DNA of 64,000 bases from contig JBFMAB010000025.1 in assembly GCA_040755835.1 (NCBI GenBank), positions 1 through 64,000 on the forward strand, written 5' to 3'. The notes under the pieces were generated by a model, which was not told the DNA's origin, did no database searches, and saw nothing but the letters and a program-made list of their open reading frames with translations. Below are positions 31,929 to 41,038 of this stretch, piece by piece (the stretch's first letter is position 1; each line of letters starts with the position of its first letter). Source of the stretch: JADLDB01 sp040755835. GTDB lineage: Bacteria > Myxococcota > Myxococcia > Myxococcales > Myxococcaceae. A program made the translations under genes and the position numbers.

Positions 31929-32573
31929 GTGAACATTCTCCTGGTCGACGACCACCAGATGATGCGCGACGGGCTGCGCGCCGTGCTGGAGCAGGAGCCC
32001 GACTTCCACGTGGCCGGCGAGGCGGCCGACGGGCGCGAGGCGCTCGAGGCGTGCGAGTCGCTACGCCCCGACGTGGTGGTGATGGACGTCGGCATGCCGG
32101 GGTTGAACGGCATCGAGGCCACGCGCCTGCTGCGCACCCGCTCGCCGCGCTCGCGCGTCGTCGCCCTGTCGATGAACGCCGACCGCCGCTACGTGCAGGC
32201 GATGTTCTCGGCCGGCGCGTGGGCGTACCTGGTGAAGAGCTCCGCGTCGGACGAGCTGATCCGCGCCATTCGCGCGGTGGCCCAGGGAGAAAAGTACGTG
32301 AGCCCGACGGTGGCCGGCTCCGTGTTGGCTGCGCCGGTGGGCGGCCCCGCCTGCGTACAGGCCGACCCGCGCGACCAGCTGTCGCCGCGCGAGCGCGAGG
32401 TGCTGCAGCTCATCGCCGAAGGCCTCACCTCGAAGGAGGTCGCCGTGCGCCTCGGCGTGGCCGTCTCCACCATCGAGACGCACCGCAAGCAGATCATGGC
32501 GAAGCTGGGCCTGCGCTCGGTGGCCGAGCTGACGAAGTTCGCCATTCGCGCGGGCCTCACGTCGCTGGATTGA
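31929..32573 (+). CDS. NarL/FixJ-family response regulator (receiver + LuxR-type HTH)
   Basis: 214 residues from GTG 31929 (MNILLVDDHQMMRDGL). Receiver domain 1-120 with the acidic pocket Asp7-Asp8, phospho-acceptor Asp53 in VVVMDVGMPG, Thr/Ser switch near LSMN and Lys in YLVKSSAS. The C-terminal HTH is LSPREREVLQLIAEGLTSKEVAVRLGVAVSTIETHRKQIMAKLG, classic LuxR/NarL. No histidine kinase is encoded nearby, so it is an orphan regulator whose signal is unknown. 59 bp upstream of ptsI on the same strand. Confidence 0.92.
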   Translation: MNILLVDDHQMMRDGLRAVLEQEPDFHVAGEAADGREALEACESLRPDVVVMDVGMPGLNGIEATRLLRTRSPRSRVVALSMNADRRYVQAMFSAGAWAYLVKSSASDELIRAIRAVAQGEKYVSPTVAGSVLAAPVGGPACVQADPRDQLSPREREVLQLIAEGLTSKEVAVRLGVAVSTIETHRKQIMAKLGLRSVAELTKFAIRAGLTSLD

Positions 32574-32632
32574 CCGCCCCGGGGAATGAGGCGCACCCGG
32601 CGCTTTCACAGTATGGTGCAGCGCGTCTTCTC

Positions 32633-34399
32633 GTGAGCGCGACTGTCTCTCTTCACGGCATCGGAGCCAGCCCCGGCGTCGCCGTCGGGCACGCGTTCGT
32701 CATGGACGCGCGCCGCGTGCGCACGCCCAAGGTGAAGCTGACCCGCGAGGAAGTCGACGCCGAGGTGATGCGCTTCAAGACGGCCATCGAGCTGTCGGAC
32801 CGGCAGCTCGCCGACATCAAGGACAAGCTGACCGAGCACGGCACCGACGGCGGCGAGCACGGCCTCATCCTCGAGGCGCACCGGCTGATGCTGCGCGACC
32901 CCATGTTCCTCGTGGAGGTCAGCCGGCTCATCAAGGAAGACGGCATCAACGCCGAGTGGGCCGTGCGCCGCGTGTGCCGCCGCCTGCGGCACCAGTTCGA
33001 CAACCTCGACGACGAGTACTTCCGCGAGCGCCGCAGCGACATCGAGTTCGTCGCCGACCGCCTCGTCCGCAACCTGCTGGGCGAGTTGGTGGACCCCGAG
33101 CTGCAGGTTCCGCCGAACTCCGTCATCGTCGCCCACGACCTCTCCCCCGCCGACGCGGCGATGCTCCTGCGCGACCGGAAGGTGGCGGCGTTCGTCACCG
33201 ACCTCGGCGGCCACACCAGCCACACCGCCATCATCGCGCGCGCGCGCGAGGTGCCGGCGGTGGTCGGCCTCTCGAAGGCGTCGGACTCGATTCGCACCGG
33301 CGACGTGGTGGCGGTGGACGGGCGCCGCGGCATGGTGCTCGTCAACCCGTCGGAGGAGCAGCTGGCGCTGCTGCGCGAGACGATGCGCCGGCAGCTGGCC
33401 AGCGAGCAGCTGGCGCTCAAGACGGCGGAGCTGCCGGCCATCACCACCGACGGCTTCCGGGTGCGCCTCAACGGGAACATGGAGTTTCCCGAGGAAATCC
33501 CTTCGCTGCTCGCGCACGGCGCCGAGGGCATCGGCCTGTACCGCACCGAGTTCCTCTTCCTGAACCGGGCCACCGCGCCCACCGAGGAGGAGCACTTCGA
33601 GTCGTACAAGCAGGTGCTGCAGGCGATGGGCGACAGGCCCGTCACCATCCGCACGCTGGATCTCGGCGGCGACAAGGTGCCGGGCAAGAAGCCCGAGAAG
33701 GAGAACAACCCGGCGATGGGGCTGCGGGCCATTCGCTACTGCCTGCAGCACCGCGAGCTGTTCCGCGCGCAGCTGCGGGCGCTGTTGCGCGCGTCGCCGT
33801 ACGGCAACCTGCGGGTGATGTTCCCGCTCATCTCGAGCATCTCGGAGCTTCGCGAGGCGCGCAGCGAGCTCGAGCGCGCGCGCAGCGAGCTGACGCGGCA
33901 GGGCGTGCCGGTGGGCAAGCGCTTCCCCGTGGGCATCATGGTGGAGACGCCGTCGGCCGCGCTCATCGCCGACCGGCTGGCGCAGGAAGCCGACTTCTTC
34001 AGCATCGGCACCAACGACCTCATCCAGTACACCATCGCCATCGACCGGCAGAACCGCGACGTGGCGTACCTGTACAAGCCGCTGCACCTCGCCATCCTCC
34101 GCAGCCTGTCGAACATCGTCACCGCGGCGAAAAACGCGAACATCCCCGTGGCGATGTGCGGAGAGATGGCCGGCGACCCGGCGCTCACCATGGTGCTCCT
34201 CGCCATCGGCATCGAGGAGTTCTCGATGACGAGCGGCCAGATTCCGATGGTGAAGAACATCATCCGCGCGGTGTCGAAGGCCGACGCGGTGTCGCTCCTC
34301 GAGCGGGCGATGCAGTTCTCCAGCGCCGAGGAGATTGAGCGCTTCATCAAGGGCGAGCTGGACGCGCGCTTCGCGCGGCTGGACGGCAACGGCCAGTGA
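32633..34399 (+). CDS. ptsI: Phosphoenolpyruvate-protein phosphotransferase (PTS enzyme I)
   Basis: 588 residues from GTG 32633 (MSATVSLHGIGASPGVAVG). N-terminal HPr-binding helical domain, then the phospho-His domain LGGHTSHTAIIARAREVPAV with active His197. The PEP-binding TIM barrel has GIGLYRTEFLFLNR, TIRTLDLGGDKVPG, NPAMGLRAIRYCL, VGIMVETPSAALIADRLA, FFSIGTNDLIQYTIAIDR and PVAMCGEMAGDP with the catalytic Cys. Phosphorylates HPr using PEP. No ptsH or sugar EII is in the window, so it may belong to a regulatory PTS, common in myxobacteria. The stop overlaps the start of the DoxX-like pseudogene by 4 bp. Confidence 0.95.
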   Translation: MSATVSLHGIGASPGVAVGHAFVMDARRVRTPKVKLTREEVDAEVMRFKTAIELSDRQLADIKDKLTEHGTDGGEHGLILEAHRLMLRDPMFLVEVSRLIKEDGINAEWAVRRVCRRLRHQFDNLDDEYFRERRSDIEFVADRLVRNLLGELVDPELQVPPNSVIVAHDLSPADAAMLLRDRKVAAFVTDLGGHTSHTAIIARAREVPAVVGLSKASDSIRTGDVVAVDGRRGMVLVNPSEEQLALLRETMRRQLASEQLALKTAELPAITTDGFRVRLNGNMEFPEEIPSLLAHGAEGIGLYRTEFLFLNRATAPTEEEHFESYKQVLQAMGDRPVTIRTLDLGGDKVPGKKPEKENNPAMGLRAIRYCLQHRELFRAQLRALLRASPYGNLRVMFPLISSISELREARSELERARSELTRQGVPVGKRFPVGIMVETPSAALIADRLAQEADFFSIGTNDLIQYTIAIDRQNRDVAYLYKPLHLAILRSLSNIVTAAKNANIPVAMCGEMAGDPALTMVLLAIGIEEFSMTSGQIPMVKNIIRAVSKADAVSLLERAMQFSSAEEIERFIKGELDARFARLDGNGQ

Positions 34400-35160
34400 A
34401 CGCGACCTCGAGGGCGCTGCCCCGGCGGGGCGAGCTCTTCCTGCTTCAGGCCGGGGCCGCCTCCATCTGGCTCACCACGGCGCTGGGCGTGCTGCACCCG
34501 ACCTACCGCGAAGCGGGGCCACGCGTGGCTCTTCCGCCTCGGCCTGCCCGACGGACTCCTGTGGCTCACCTGCGCGGGCGAGCTGGTGCTGGGCGTGCTG
34601 GTGCTGGCGCTGCCGCCGAAGACGTGGCTCGCGGGCGTGCAGGTCGGCGCCGTGGCGGGCTTCACCGTCATCCTCGCGGCGCTCGACCCGATGCTGCTGG
34701 TGCACCCGTTCGGCATGCTGACGAAGAACCTCCCCTCATCGCGCTGGTGGTGGCGACGTGGCTCGCCGCGCGCGAAGGCTTCACGCCGCGCGCGTGGTGG
34801 ACCTTGCGCGTCGGTGTGGCGCTCCTCTGGGTGACGGAGGGCCTGTTCCCCACGATTGTCTTCCAGCAGCCGCTGGAGCTCGACGTGGTGGCGAAGAGCG
34901 GGCTGGTGCCGATGTCGCCGTCCACCTTCCTGGTGCTGCTGGGGCTCGTGCAGGCCGCGTCGGGCCTGCTGGCGCTGACGCTGCGCGGTCGCTGGCTGGT
35001 GGCGCTGCTGGCCGCGCGGGTGGCGCTGGAGACGCTGCCCGCCCGCGACCGTGTCGTCCCCGAGCTCGCCCGGCATGGCGTGGTCCCACCGGACAGGGCC
35101 CCACGAGCACCCTTCGGAGAACGGGGCAGGACCGCGACCGGCGTGGCTCCGTCGTGCGCG
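34396..35160 (+). pseudogene. Frameshifted DoxX-like membrane protein gene
   Basis: Starts MNATSRALPRRGELFLLQAG in one frame to about 34515, continues as HAWLFRLGLPDGLLWLTCAGELVLGVLVLAL and LDPMLLVHPFGMLTKNLP in the +1 frame to about 34735, then returns to the first frame for ALVVATWLAAREGF through LVALLAARVALETLP (to about 35040). A last block in the third frame (PGMAWSHRTGPHEHP) mirrors the HPFGxLTKN motif. The first shift is an extra G in the run at 34515-34518, the second a missing C in the run near 34731-34734. Two helical halves with HPFGMLTKN suggest a DoxX-like fold. Decayed or, for the first two shifts, homopolymer sequencing error. Confidence 0.75.
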
Positions 35161-35161
35161 C

Positions 35162-35656
35162 TCAGCCCAGCGCGGCGAGGGCCGCGTCGTAGTTCGGCTC
35201 CTGCCCAATCTCCGGCACCTGCTCGGTGTAGAGCACCTTGCCGGCCGCATCGAGCACCACCACCGCGCGCGAGCACAGCCCCGCCATGGCGCCCTCGGCG
35301 ATGAGCAGGCCGAACTTCTGGCCGAAGTCGCTGCGGAACACCGAGTACGTCAGCGCCTTGTCGATGCCCTCGGCGCCGCAGAAGCGCTTGAGTGCAAACG
35401 GCAGGTCCATCGACACGTTCACCACCGTCACGCCGGCCTTCTCGGTCGCCTTCTTGTTGAAGGTGCGCACGCTGGTCGCGCACACACCGGTGTCGATGCT
35501 GGGGAAGATGTTGAGGACGCGCTTGCCGGCGATGGAGGACAGCATCACGTCCTTCAGGTCCAGGCCGGTCAGCTTCGCGTCCGGCGCGGCGCTGCCGACG
35601 GCGGGCAGGCTGCCCGAGGTGTGAATGGTGTTGCCCTTCAGGGTGATGGCGGTCAT
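35162..35656 (-). CDS. tpx: Thiol peroxidase (peroxiredoxin Tpx)
   Basis: 164 residues from ATG 35656 (MTAITLKGNTIHTSGSLPAV). All Tpx features: peroxidatic Cys59 in SIDTGVCATSVRTF, resolving Cys93 in LPFALKRFCGAEG, and the SMDLPFA and SDFGQKFGLLI loops. Reduces H2O2 and alkyl hydroperoxides with thioredoxin. Cytoplasmic or periplasmic location is not encoded by a signal. Convergent with the decayed DoxX-like gene; 113 bp separate it from the divergent gpmA. Confidence 0.95.
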   Translation of the reverse strand: MTAITLKGNTIHTSGSLPAVGSAAPDAKLTGLDLKDVMLSSIAGKRVLNIFPSIDTGVCATSVRTFNKKATEKAGVTVVNVSMDLPFALKRFCGAEGIDKALTYSVFRSDFGQKFGLLIAEGAMAGLCSRAVVVLDAAGKVLYTEQVPEIGQEPNYDAALAALG

Positions 35657-35769
35657 CGCGAGCGGCTCCGTGTTGGGAAAGGTGATGGGACGAAGGAGGC
35701 GTACTCGTACGTGCACACGGGCGCGAACGCCACCGATTCTTCGAGGCGTGCAGTAGGGTGCGCCGCACC

Positions 35770-36513
35770 ATGACCTCCACGCTCGTCATTGTCCGTCACG
35801 GGGAAAGCACCTGGAACGCGAAGAACCTCTTCACCGGTTGGGTCGACGTCGACCTATCCGAGAAGGGCGAGGCCGAAGCGAAGAACGCCGGCGCGCTGTT
35901 GAAGAAAGAAGGCCTCTTCTTCGACGTGCTGCACACGTCGGTGCTGACGCGCGCGGTGCGCACCGCCCACCTCGCGCTCGAGGTGTCGGGCCAGCCGTGG
36001 CTGCCGGTGCTGCGCACCTGGCGCCTCAACGAGCGCCACTACGGCGGGCTGCAGGGCAAGGACAAGAAGGAGATGGTCGCGCAGTTCGGCAAGGAGCAGG
36101 TACAGCTGTGGCGCCGCAGCTACGACGTGCCCCCGCCGGCGGTGACGAAGGACCACGAGCACCACCCGAGCCACGACAAGCGCTACCGCCTCATCGCGCC
36201 CGACGCGCTGCCCGCCTCCGAGTGCCTCAAGGACGTCGTCGCGCGCGTGCTGCCCTGGTGGCACGACAGCGCCGTGCCGCAGCTGCGCGCCGGCCAGACG
36301 GTGCTCGTCGTCGCGCACGGCAACAGCCTGCGGGCGCTCATCAAGCACCTCGAGCACATCAGCGACGCCGACATCCCCGAGCTGAACGTGCCGACGGGCA
36401 TGCCGCGCCTGTACCGCTTCAACGACGACATGAGCTTCGCCGAGGCCCCGCGCTACCTCGACGAGGCCGCCGCGAAGGCCGGCGCCGACGCGGTGAAGCA
36501 GCAGACCGGGTGA
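35770..36513 (+). CDS. gpmA: 2,3-bisphosphoglycerate-dependent phosphoglycerate mutase
   Basis: 247 residues from ATG 35770. Catalytic phospho-His10 in LVIVRHGESTWNAKNLFTGWVDVDLSEKG, then VLTRAVRTAHLAL, WRLNERHYGGLQGKDKKE with the catalytic Glu, and VLVVAHGNSLRALIKHLE with the second His. Converts 3-PG to 2-PG in glycolysis and gluconeogenesis. Length and motifs are typical of the dPGM type, not the metal-dependent iPGM. Monocistronic, followed by a terminator hairpin. Confidence 0.97.
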   Translation: MTSTLVIVRHGESTWNAKNLFTGWVDVDLSEKGEAEAKNAGALLKKEGLFFDVLHTSVLTRAVRTAHLALEVSGQPWLPVLRTWRLNERHYGGLQGKDKKEMVAQFGKEQVQLWRRSYDVPPPAVTKDHEHHPSHDKRYRLIAPDALPASECLKDVVARVLPWWHDSAVPQLRAGQTVLVVAHGNSLRALIKHLEHISDADIPELNVPTGMPRLYRFNDDMSFAEAPRYLDEAAAKAGADAVKQQTG

Positions 36514-36557
36514 GTCGGCGGCGGTGACGCGCGCGGCCCGCCCCTGCACCTCGAACC

Positions 36558-36580
36558 CGCCCCTCGGTGGGGGCGTCTTC
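36558..36580. terminator. Stem-loop between convergent gpmA and SDR genes
   Basis: CGCCCC (36558-36563), loop TCGGTG, GGGGCG (36570-36575), then TCTTC. A 6-bp GC stem in the 65-bp gap between convergent stops; the poor U-tract keeps confidence moderate. Confidence 0.45.
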
Positions 36581-37379
36581 AGCGCACCAGCCCGAGCGCC
36601 TTGAGCAGCCCCGGGTAGCCGACCGGCGCGAGCCGCTGCACCCACTGGAGCGCCAGCGCGTCGGCGCCGATGAGCACGCGCCGCCGCCTGTCGTGCACCC
36701 CGCGCAGGATGACGTCGGCCGCCTGCTCCGGCGTGGTGCGGGCCATCGCGTCGAACTCCTTCGCCACGCGCTCCGGGGTGCGCCGCGCGTCCTTCGTGTG
36801 CCGCACGCGCGCGCTCTTCGCGATGTTCGTCTTGACGCCGCCGGGGTGCACCGACACCGCGTGCACGCCGGTGCCCTCGAGCTCGTGCCACAGCGCCTCG
36901 GTGAAGCCGCGCACCGCGAACTTCGCCGCGTTGTAGGCGCCCTGGTTCGGCCACGCGACGATGCCGAAGATGCTCGACACGTTGACGATGGTGCCGGCGC
37001 CGCGCGCCAGCATCGACGGCAGGAAGGCCTTGGTGCCGTACACCACGCCCCAGAAGTTGATGCCGAAGAGCCACTCGAAGTCTTCGTAGGTAACCTCGGC
37101 CAGCGGCGAGTCCACCGCGACGCCCGCGTTGTTGATGACCAGGTCGACGTGGCCGTGCGCAGCCAGCGCGCGCTGCGCCATCGCCTCCACCTGGTCGCGC
37201 TTCGACACGTCGAGCCGCTCCAGCGCCGGCCGCCGCTTCAGCGCGTGCGCCGTGCCCTCGAGGCCCGCCTCATTGATGTCGCACAGCACCAGCGCGTAGT
37301 CCTGCGCGTCGAGCCGCTGCGCCAGCGCGCGGCCGATGCCGCTCCCCGCGCCCGTCACCACTGCCACCGGGTTCGTCAC
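36579..37379 (-). CDS. Short-chain dehydrogenase/reductase (SDR)
   Basis: 266 residues from GTG 37379 (MTNPVAVVTGAGSGIGRAL). Cofactor motif TGAGSGIG, then LVLCDINEAG (Asp at the end of beta-2, NAD-type), NNAGVA, catalytic Ser in VNVSSIFGIV and YNAAKFAVRGF (Tyr-x-x-x-Lys), and a final HPGGVKTNIAK. Classical SDR of 250-270 residues. The pattern GTKAFLPSMLARGAGTIVNVSS is common in general SDRs acting on small alcohols or ketones; no substrate assignment. Confidence 0.88.
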   Translation of the reverse strand: MTNPVAVVTGAGSGIGRALAQRLDAQDYALVLCDINEAGLEGTAHALKRRPALERLDVSKRDQVEAMAQRALAAHGHVDLVINNAGVAVDSPLAEVTYEDFEWLFGINFWGVVYGTKAFLPSMLARGAGTIVNVSSIFGIVAWPNQGAYNAAKFAVRGFTEALWHELEGTGVHAVSVHPGGVKTNIAKSARVRHTKDARRTPERVAKEFDAMARTTPEQAADVILRGVHDRRRRVLIGADALALQWVQRLAPVGYPGLLKALGLVR

Positions 37380-37725
37380 GTCGGCGTCCGTCTCCTCGCG
37401 GCGGACTGTAGCCCGCGCCTCGCCGCACGACGATGGAGAGTCGATGCGGAAACGACGCGCTCGCCGCGACGCGAAGGGCGAGCGGCACACCCGCAGGTCG
37501 CCCGCGCCCGGAACCCGACGACCCGGCCGGCCAACCGCCCGCGCCCGACCCGGCGCGAGACGTCCGGCTGCTTCATGACGTTCGCCCTGCTCATGACCCG
37601 GGACGTTCGGCCGAGGGGGCTTGCGCCGGCGGCCCGGCCCCTGCATTGATTCACATCAAGTCCCAATGAGGGCCGAGGCGTCCGGGACTTTCGCCGTACC
37701 GCACATCAGAAATCCGAGGACCGTC
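37380..37725. other. 346-bp intergenic region between divergent genes
   Basis: No supported gene; short open frames are Arg/Pro-rich shadows. Holds one striking element, the perfect FNR-type dyad described separately, 67 bp before the cytochrome gene. Nothing else is recognised. Confidence 0.6.
37646..37659 (+). promoter_or_regulatory. FNR/CRP-family binding site
   Basis: TTGATTCACATCAA, a perfect TTGAT-N4-ATCAA dyad as used by FNR/ANR-type regulators, ending 66 bp before the start of the beta-propeller/cytochrome lipoprotein gene. AT-rich sequence is unusual in this GC-rich window, which strengthens the case. Predicts oxygen- or NO-responsive transcription of that gene. Confidence 0.7.
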
Positions 37726-39786
37726 ATGAAGAAGCGTCTGTTGGGAGCCGCGCTCGCGGTGTGCCTCGCCGGTGGCTTCACCGGCTGCTCGAGCGCCCCG
37801 GCCGGGGGTGGGAGCTCGGCGGGCGGCTCGCTCGCCCTGTCGAAAGACGACGCGCTGCTTTACGCGGCGGACCCCGACCTCGACACCGTCTTCGTCGTCG
37901 ACGTGAAAACCCAGTCGCTGGTGCGGCAGGTGAAGGTCGGCCGCATGCCCGAGAAGCTGCTGGTCGCGCCCGACGACACCATCTACGTCGCCAACCGCCT
38001 CGACCGCAGCGTGTCGGTGCTGCGCCCGGGCGAGGCCGCCGAGGCCGCGCGCCTGCAGGCGGGCGTCGAGCCGGTGGGCCTCGCCGTCTCCAGCGACGCG
38101 AAGACGCTGTACGTCGTCAACGCCACGTCCCGCACCGACTCGGAGTTCGGCACGCTGATGGCGTTCGACACCGAGACGCGCACGCTCAAGTGGGAGACGC
38201 CGGTGGGCCACGAGCCGCGCGGCATCACGCTGCTGGGTGACGGGCGCGCGGTGGTGTCGCTCTTCAAGGACGGCGACGTCGTCTACGTCGACACCGCAAA
38301 GGGCGAGTTGGTGAAGAGCGGCACCGACGTCTTCGCGCAGCTCAACCGCGTCGCGCTGGGCCTCGACCCGAACCTCGGGGGAGGAAAGGACGTGCCGCTG
38401 CCGCCCGAGCCCACCTTCCCCGGCGTCGGCCCCCTCACCTCGCGGCCGCGCGGCGTCGAGGCGTTGCTCACCTCGCACGACGGCACGCAGGTCTTCGCCG
38501 CGTCCCTCGTCTCCACCGACGGCATCCTCGCCACTGGCTCCGGCACGGACCCGTTGGGCGGCCCGACGGACCCGAACAACGCCGGCTACGGCGGCGGGGC
38601 CTGCGGCGCGACCGCGGTGGCAAGCCCGGCCATCCTCACCTTCACGGCGGACGGCCAGGCCCAGGTCGACGACCTCTCCACCTGCGGCGGTGACGTGGTG
38701 AATCCCGGGGGCCGGCCGCCGACGTTGCTCACCTCCAACATCCCGGGCGTGCCGGTGCAGGGCCCGCGCGCGCTGACGCTGGACCCGACGGGCACCTTCG
38801 TCTTCGTCGCCAACTACGACTCCAACAACGTCGCCATCGTGCCCACCGCCGTGAAGGGCTCGCCGTCGGCCTTCGGCGTCGACCAGCCCGCGCCGCGGCC
38901 CGACCGCTCGAACTTCGGCGCCGGCGGCAGCGTGACGCAGCTGGTGAACGTGGGCGCCGGCCCGAGCGGCATCGCGGTGACGCGCGACGGCACGAAGGCC
39001 TTCGTCTTCAACGCCTTCGACCACTCGGTGTCGCTGCTCGAGCAGGTGAACGGCCGCGTGTCGAACACCCGCACCGTCACCCTCGGCCAGGACGTGCTGC
39101 CGCCCGACGCGGTCGCCGGCCGCAAGCTGTTCTTCAGCGCGGTGGACTCGCGCATGAACAACCCGTCGACGGGCATCAGCTGCGGCACCTGCCACCTCGA
39201 GGGCCGCGAGGACGGCCACGTGTGGAACTTCCCCGACGGCCCGCGCCAGACGCCGTCGCTGTCGGGCCGCATGCTGACGAAAACGGCGCCCTTCCACTGG
39301 AACGGCGAGTTCAACGACCTGCTGGCCTTCATGTCGCATACCGTGCAGCGGCGCATGGGCGGCTCCGGCGTCACGCCGGCCATGGAGCAGCAGGTGGCGG
39401 CCTTCATCGACTCGATGCCGACGCCGGACAACCCGCACAAGGACACGCCGGCCGACGTCATCGCGCGCGGCAGGGCGGCGTTCGACAAGGCGCAGTGCCA
39501 GAGCTGCCACGCGGGCGAGGCGCTCACCAACAACGTCTTCGCGGACGTGGGCACCTACGTCACCAGTGGCCCCGTGGTGGACCGGCCGGAGCTGCTGCCC
39601 CACGGCGGCCTCAACACGCCGTCGCTGCTGGGCCTCGCGCGCTCGGCGCCATACCTCCACGACGGCAGCGCGCAGACGCTCAAGGCGCGCATCCTCCAGG
39701 GCAAGGCGGGCGACCGCCACGGCGTCACCAGCCAGCTGAGTGACGCCGAGGTGGACGACCTCGTGGCGTACCTGAAGTCCCTGTAA
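37726..39786 (+). CDS. Beta-propeller / dihaem cytochrome c (YncE-CCP-like) lipoprotein
   Basis: 686 residues from ATG 37726. Lipoprotein signal MKKRLLGAALAVCLAGGFTGC. Residues 40-460 are YncE-like beta-propeller repeats (LLYAADPDLDTVFVVDV, IYVANRLDRSVSVL, LYVVNATSRT, FVFVANYDSNNVAIV). The C-terminal part carries two CxxCH haem motifs, GISCGTCHLEGREDGH and AQCQSCHAGEAL, in a bacterial dihaem peroxidase-like arrangement (LPPDAVAGRKLFFSA, TPSLSGRMLTKTAPFHWNGEF, SAPYLHDGSAQTLKARI). Predicted exported redox protein; peroxidase or methylamine-type activity is not proven. Carries the upstream FNR-type site. Confidence 0.85.
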   Translation: MKKRLLGAALAVCLAGGFTGCSSAPAGGGSSAGGSLALSKDDALLYAADPDLDTVFVVDVKTQSLVRQVKVGRMPEKLLVAPDDTIYVANRLDRSVSVLRPGEAAEAARLQAGVEPVGLAVSSDAKTLYVVNATSRTDSEFGTLMAFDTETRTLKWETPVGHEPRGITLLGDGRAVVSLFKDGDVVYVDTAKGELVKSGTDVFAQLNRVALGLDPNLGGGKDVPLPPEPTFPGVGPLTSRPRGVEALLTSHDGTQVFAASLVSTDGILATGSGTDPLGGPTDPNNAGYGGGACGATAVASPAILTFTADGQAQVDDLSTCGGDVVNPGGRPPTLLTSNIPGVPVQGPRALTLDPTGTFVFVANYDSNNVAIVPTAVKGSPSAFGVDQPAPRPDRSNFGAGGSVTQLVNVGAGPSGIAVTRDGTKAFVFNAFDHSVSLLEQVNGRVSNTRTVTLGQDVLPPDAVAGRKLFFSAVDSRMNNPSTGISCGTCHLEGREDGHVWNFPDGPRQTPSLSGRMLTKTAPFHWNGEFNDLLAFMSHTVQRRMGGSGVTPAMEQQVAAFIDSMPTPDNPHKDTPADVIARGRAAFDKAQCQSCHAGEALTNNVFADVGTYVTSGPVVDRPELLPHGGLNTPSLLGLARSAPYLHDGSAQTLKARILQGKAGDRHGVTSQLSDAEVDDLVAYLKSL

Positions 39787-39824
39787 CGAAGAGGGACCGC
39801 GCACCCGCGCGGCCATGAGGGGGG

Positions 39825-39860
39825 AGGCGGTGGTGAGCGCGTCGGCCGCCACCGCCTTTT
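39825..39860 (+). terminator. Rho-independent terminator
   Basis: Arms AGGCGGTGG (39825-39833) and CCACCGCCT (39849-39857) with a 15-nt loop, followed by TTTT at 39857-39860 (the first T pairs). 39 bp after the cytochrome gene stop and 10 bp before the convergent gene stop. The best intrinsic terminator in the window. Confidence 0.8.
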
Positions 39861-39869
39861 CCCTGCCCG

Positions 39870-40994
39870 CTACTGGGCGAGCGCGCGCAGCTCCCTGAGG
39901 CGCTCGAGCTCGTCCTCCGGGATGTGCGTGCCCGACGAGCCGGTGTACCCGAGGTACACGCGGTCGGAGAGCTGCTGGAAGCACCGCCGCGCCAGCTTCG
40001 TCTTCGGGTTCTCCCGCACGCAGGCCTCGAAGAAGAGCAGGTCGACGTCCCACAAGAGCGGCGACTTGAGCGCGCCCGCGCAGACGCCCAGCAGGGCCAG
40101 CGCCTCGCCGCGCGCTGTGAGCTTCGGGTTCTTCCCCAACGCGAGGTTCAGGTAGCCCGACGCGCGCAGGTACGCCACGTCGTGCCGCTCGTCGGACAGG
40201 AAGGTGCGCGCGCCGTTCGCCTGCTGCACCAGCTCCTGCGCGCGGCGGTACAGCGCGTCGGGGCTGGCCTTCAGCGCGTCGAAGCGCTCCTTCTGCCAGG
40301 CGGCGACGTCGGCGCGCCACGCGGTGACGGTTCCGCGCATGAAGGGCGGCAGGTCCTCGCGCTTCGCCAGCGCGTCGAGGAGCTCGGCGGTGGCCTTCGC
40401 GTCGTCCTTCACGCGCACGAGGATGGCCATGGTGTCCTGCAGCGCGCGGGCGTACTCCAGCAGCGCGCGCTCGTTGGCCGGCTTCGAGTCGAGCAGCGCG
40501 CGGTACGTCGCGAGCGCGGCGTCGAACTGCCGGGTGGCGGCCAGCACCTGCGCCTTCTCGAGCGGCGAAAGCGTCATGCCGTCGAGCCGCTGCTGCGCGT
40601 CGGCGAAGTCGGCCGGCGCGCGCTCCCGGCTGTGGCAGGTGAAGCAGAGGCTGGTGAGGGTCCGGACGCGCAACGACACCGCCTCCACCTCGCCCGCGTC
40701 GAAGCGCCGCCTCGTGTCCTGCGCGTAGCGCGCGAAGAGGGCCGACAGCGCCGCGGTGGCCGGCTCCTGCGCCCTCGGGTCCTCGGGGAAGGCGTGGCGC
40801 AGCCCGGCGAGCGTGTCGAGCGCGTCGGCGATGGCGGCGGCGTTCTTCGGATCCTTCAGTGCGGCGCCCGACGAGGTGAGCGGGAGAAGCGCGGTGAGGG
40901 AGGAGAACGCGTCGCGCATCGTCGAGCGCGTCGGCGCCACGCCGCCGTCGGGCGGAGCGGCGAGCAGGGCGGCCACCAACAGCGTGGAGGTCAT
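39870..40994 (-). CDS. Exported helical-repeat protein with a single CxxCH motif
   Basis: 374 residues from ATG 40994. Short signal MTSTLLVAALLAAPPDGG. Alternating Ala-rich helices (VLAATRQFDAALATYRALLDSKPANERALLEYARAL) look TPR/SEL1-like. One haem-type motif TLTSLCFTCHSRERAP sits at about residue 115. Convergent with the propeller-cytochrome gene, sharing its terminator region; the two CxxCH proteins may belong to one redox pathway. Haem attachment is predicted only. Confidence 0.7.
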   Translation of the reverse strand: MTSTLLVAALLAAPPDGGVAPTRSTMRDAFSSLTALLPLTSSGAALKDPKNAAAIADALDTLAGLRHAFPEDPRAQEPATAALSALFARYAQDTRRRFDAGEVEAVSLRVRTLTSLCFTCHSRERAPADFADAQQRLDGMTLSPLEKAQVLAATRQFDAALATYRALLDSKPANERALLEYARALQDTMAILVRVKDDAKATAELLDALAKREDLPPFMRGTVTAWRADVAAWQKERFDALKASPDALYRRAQELVQQANGARTFLSDERHDVAYLRASGYLNLALGKNPKLTARGEALALLGVCAGALKSPLLWDVDLLFFEACVRENPKTKLARRCFQQLSDRVYLGYTGSSGTHIPEDELERLRELRALAQ

Positions 40995-41038
40995 GCCGGG
41001 CAGGGTACCGCGTTCGCGCGCGACGCGCCGGAAACGAG

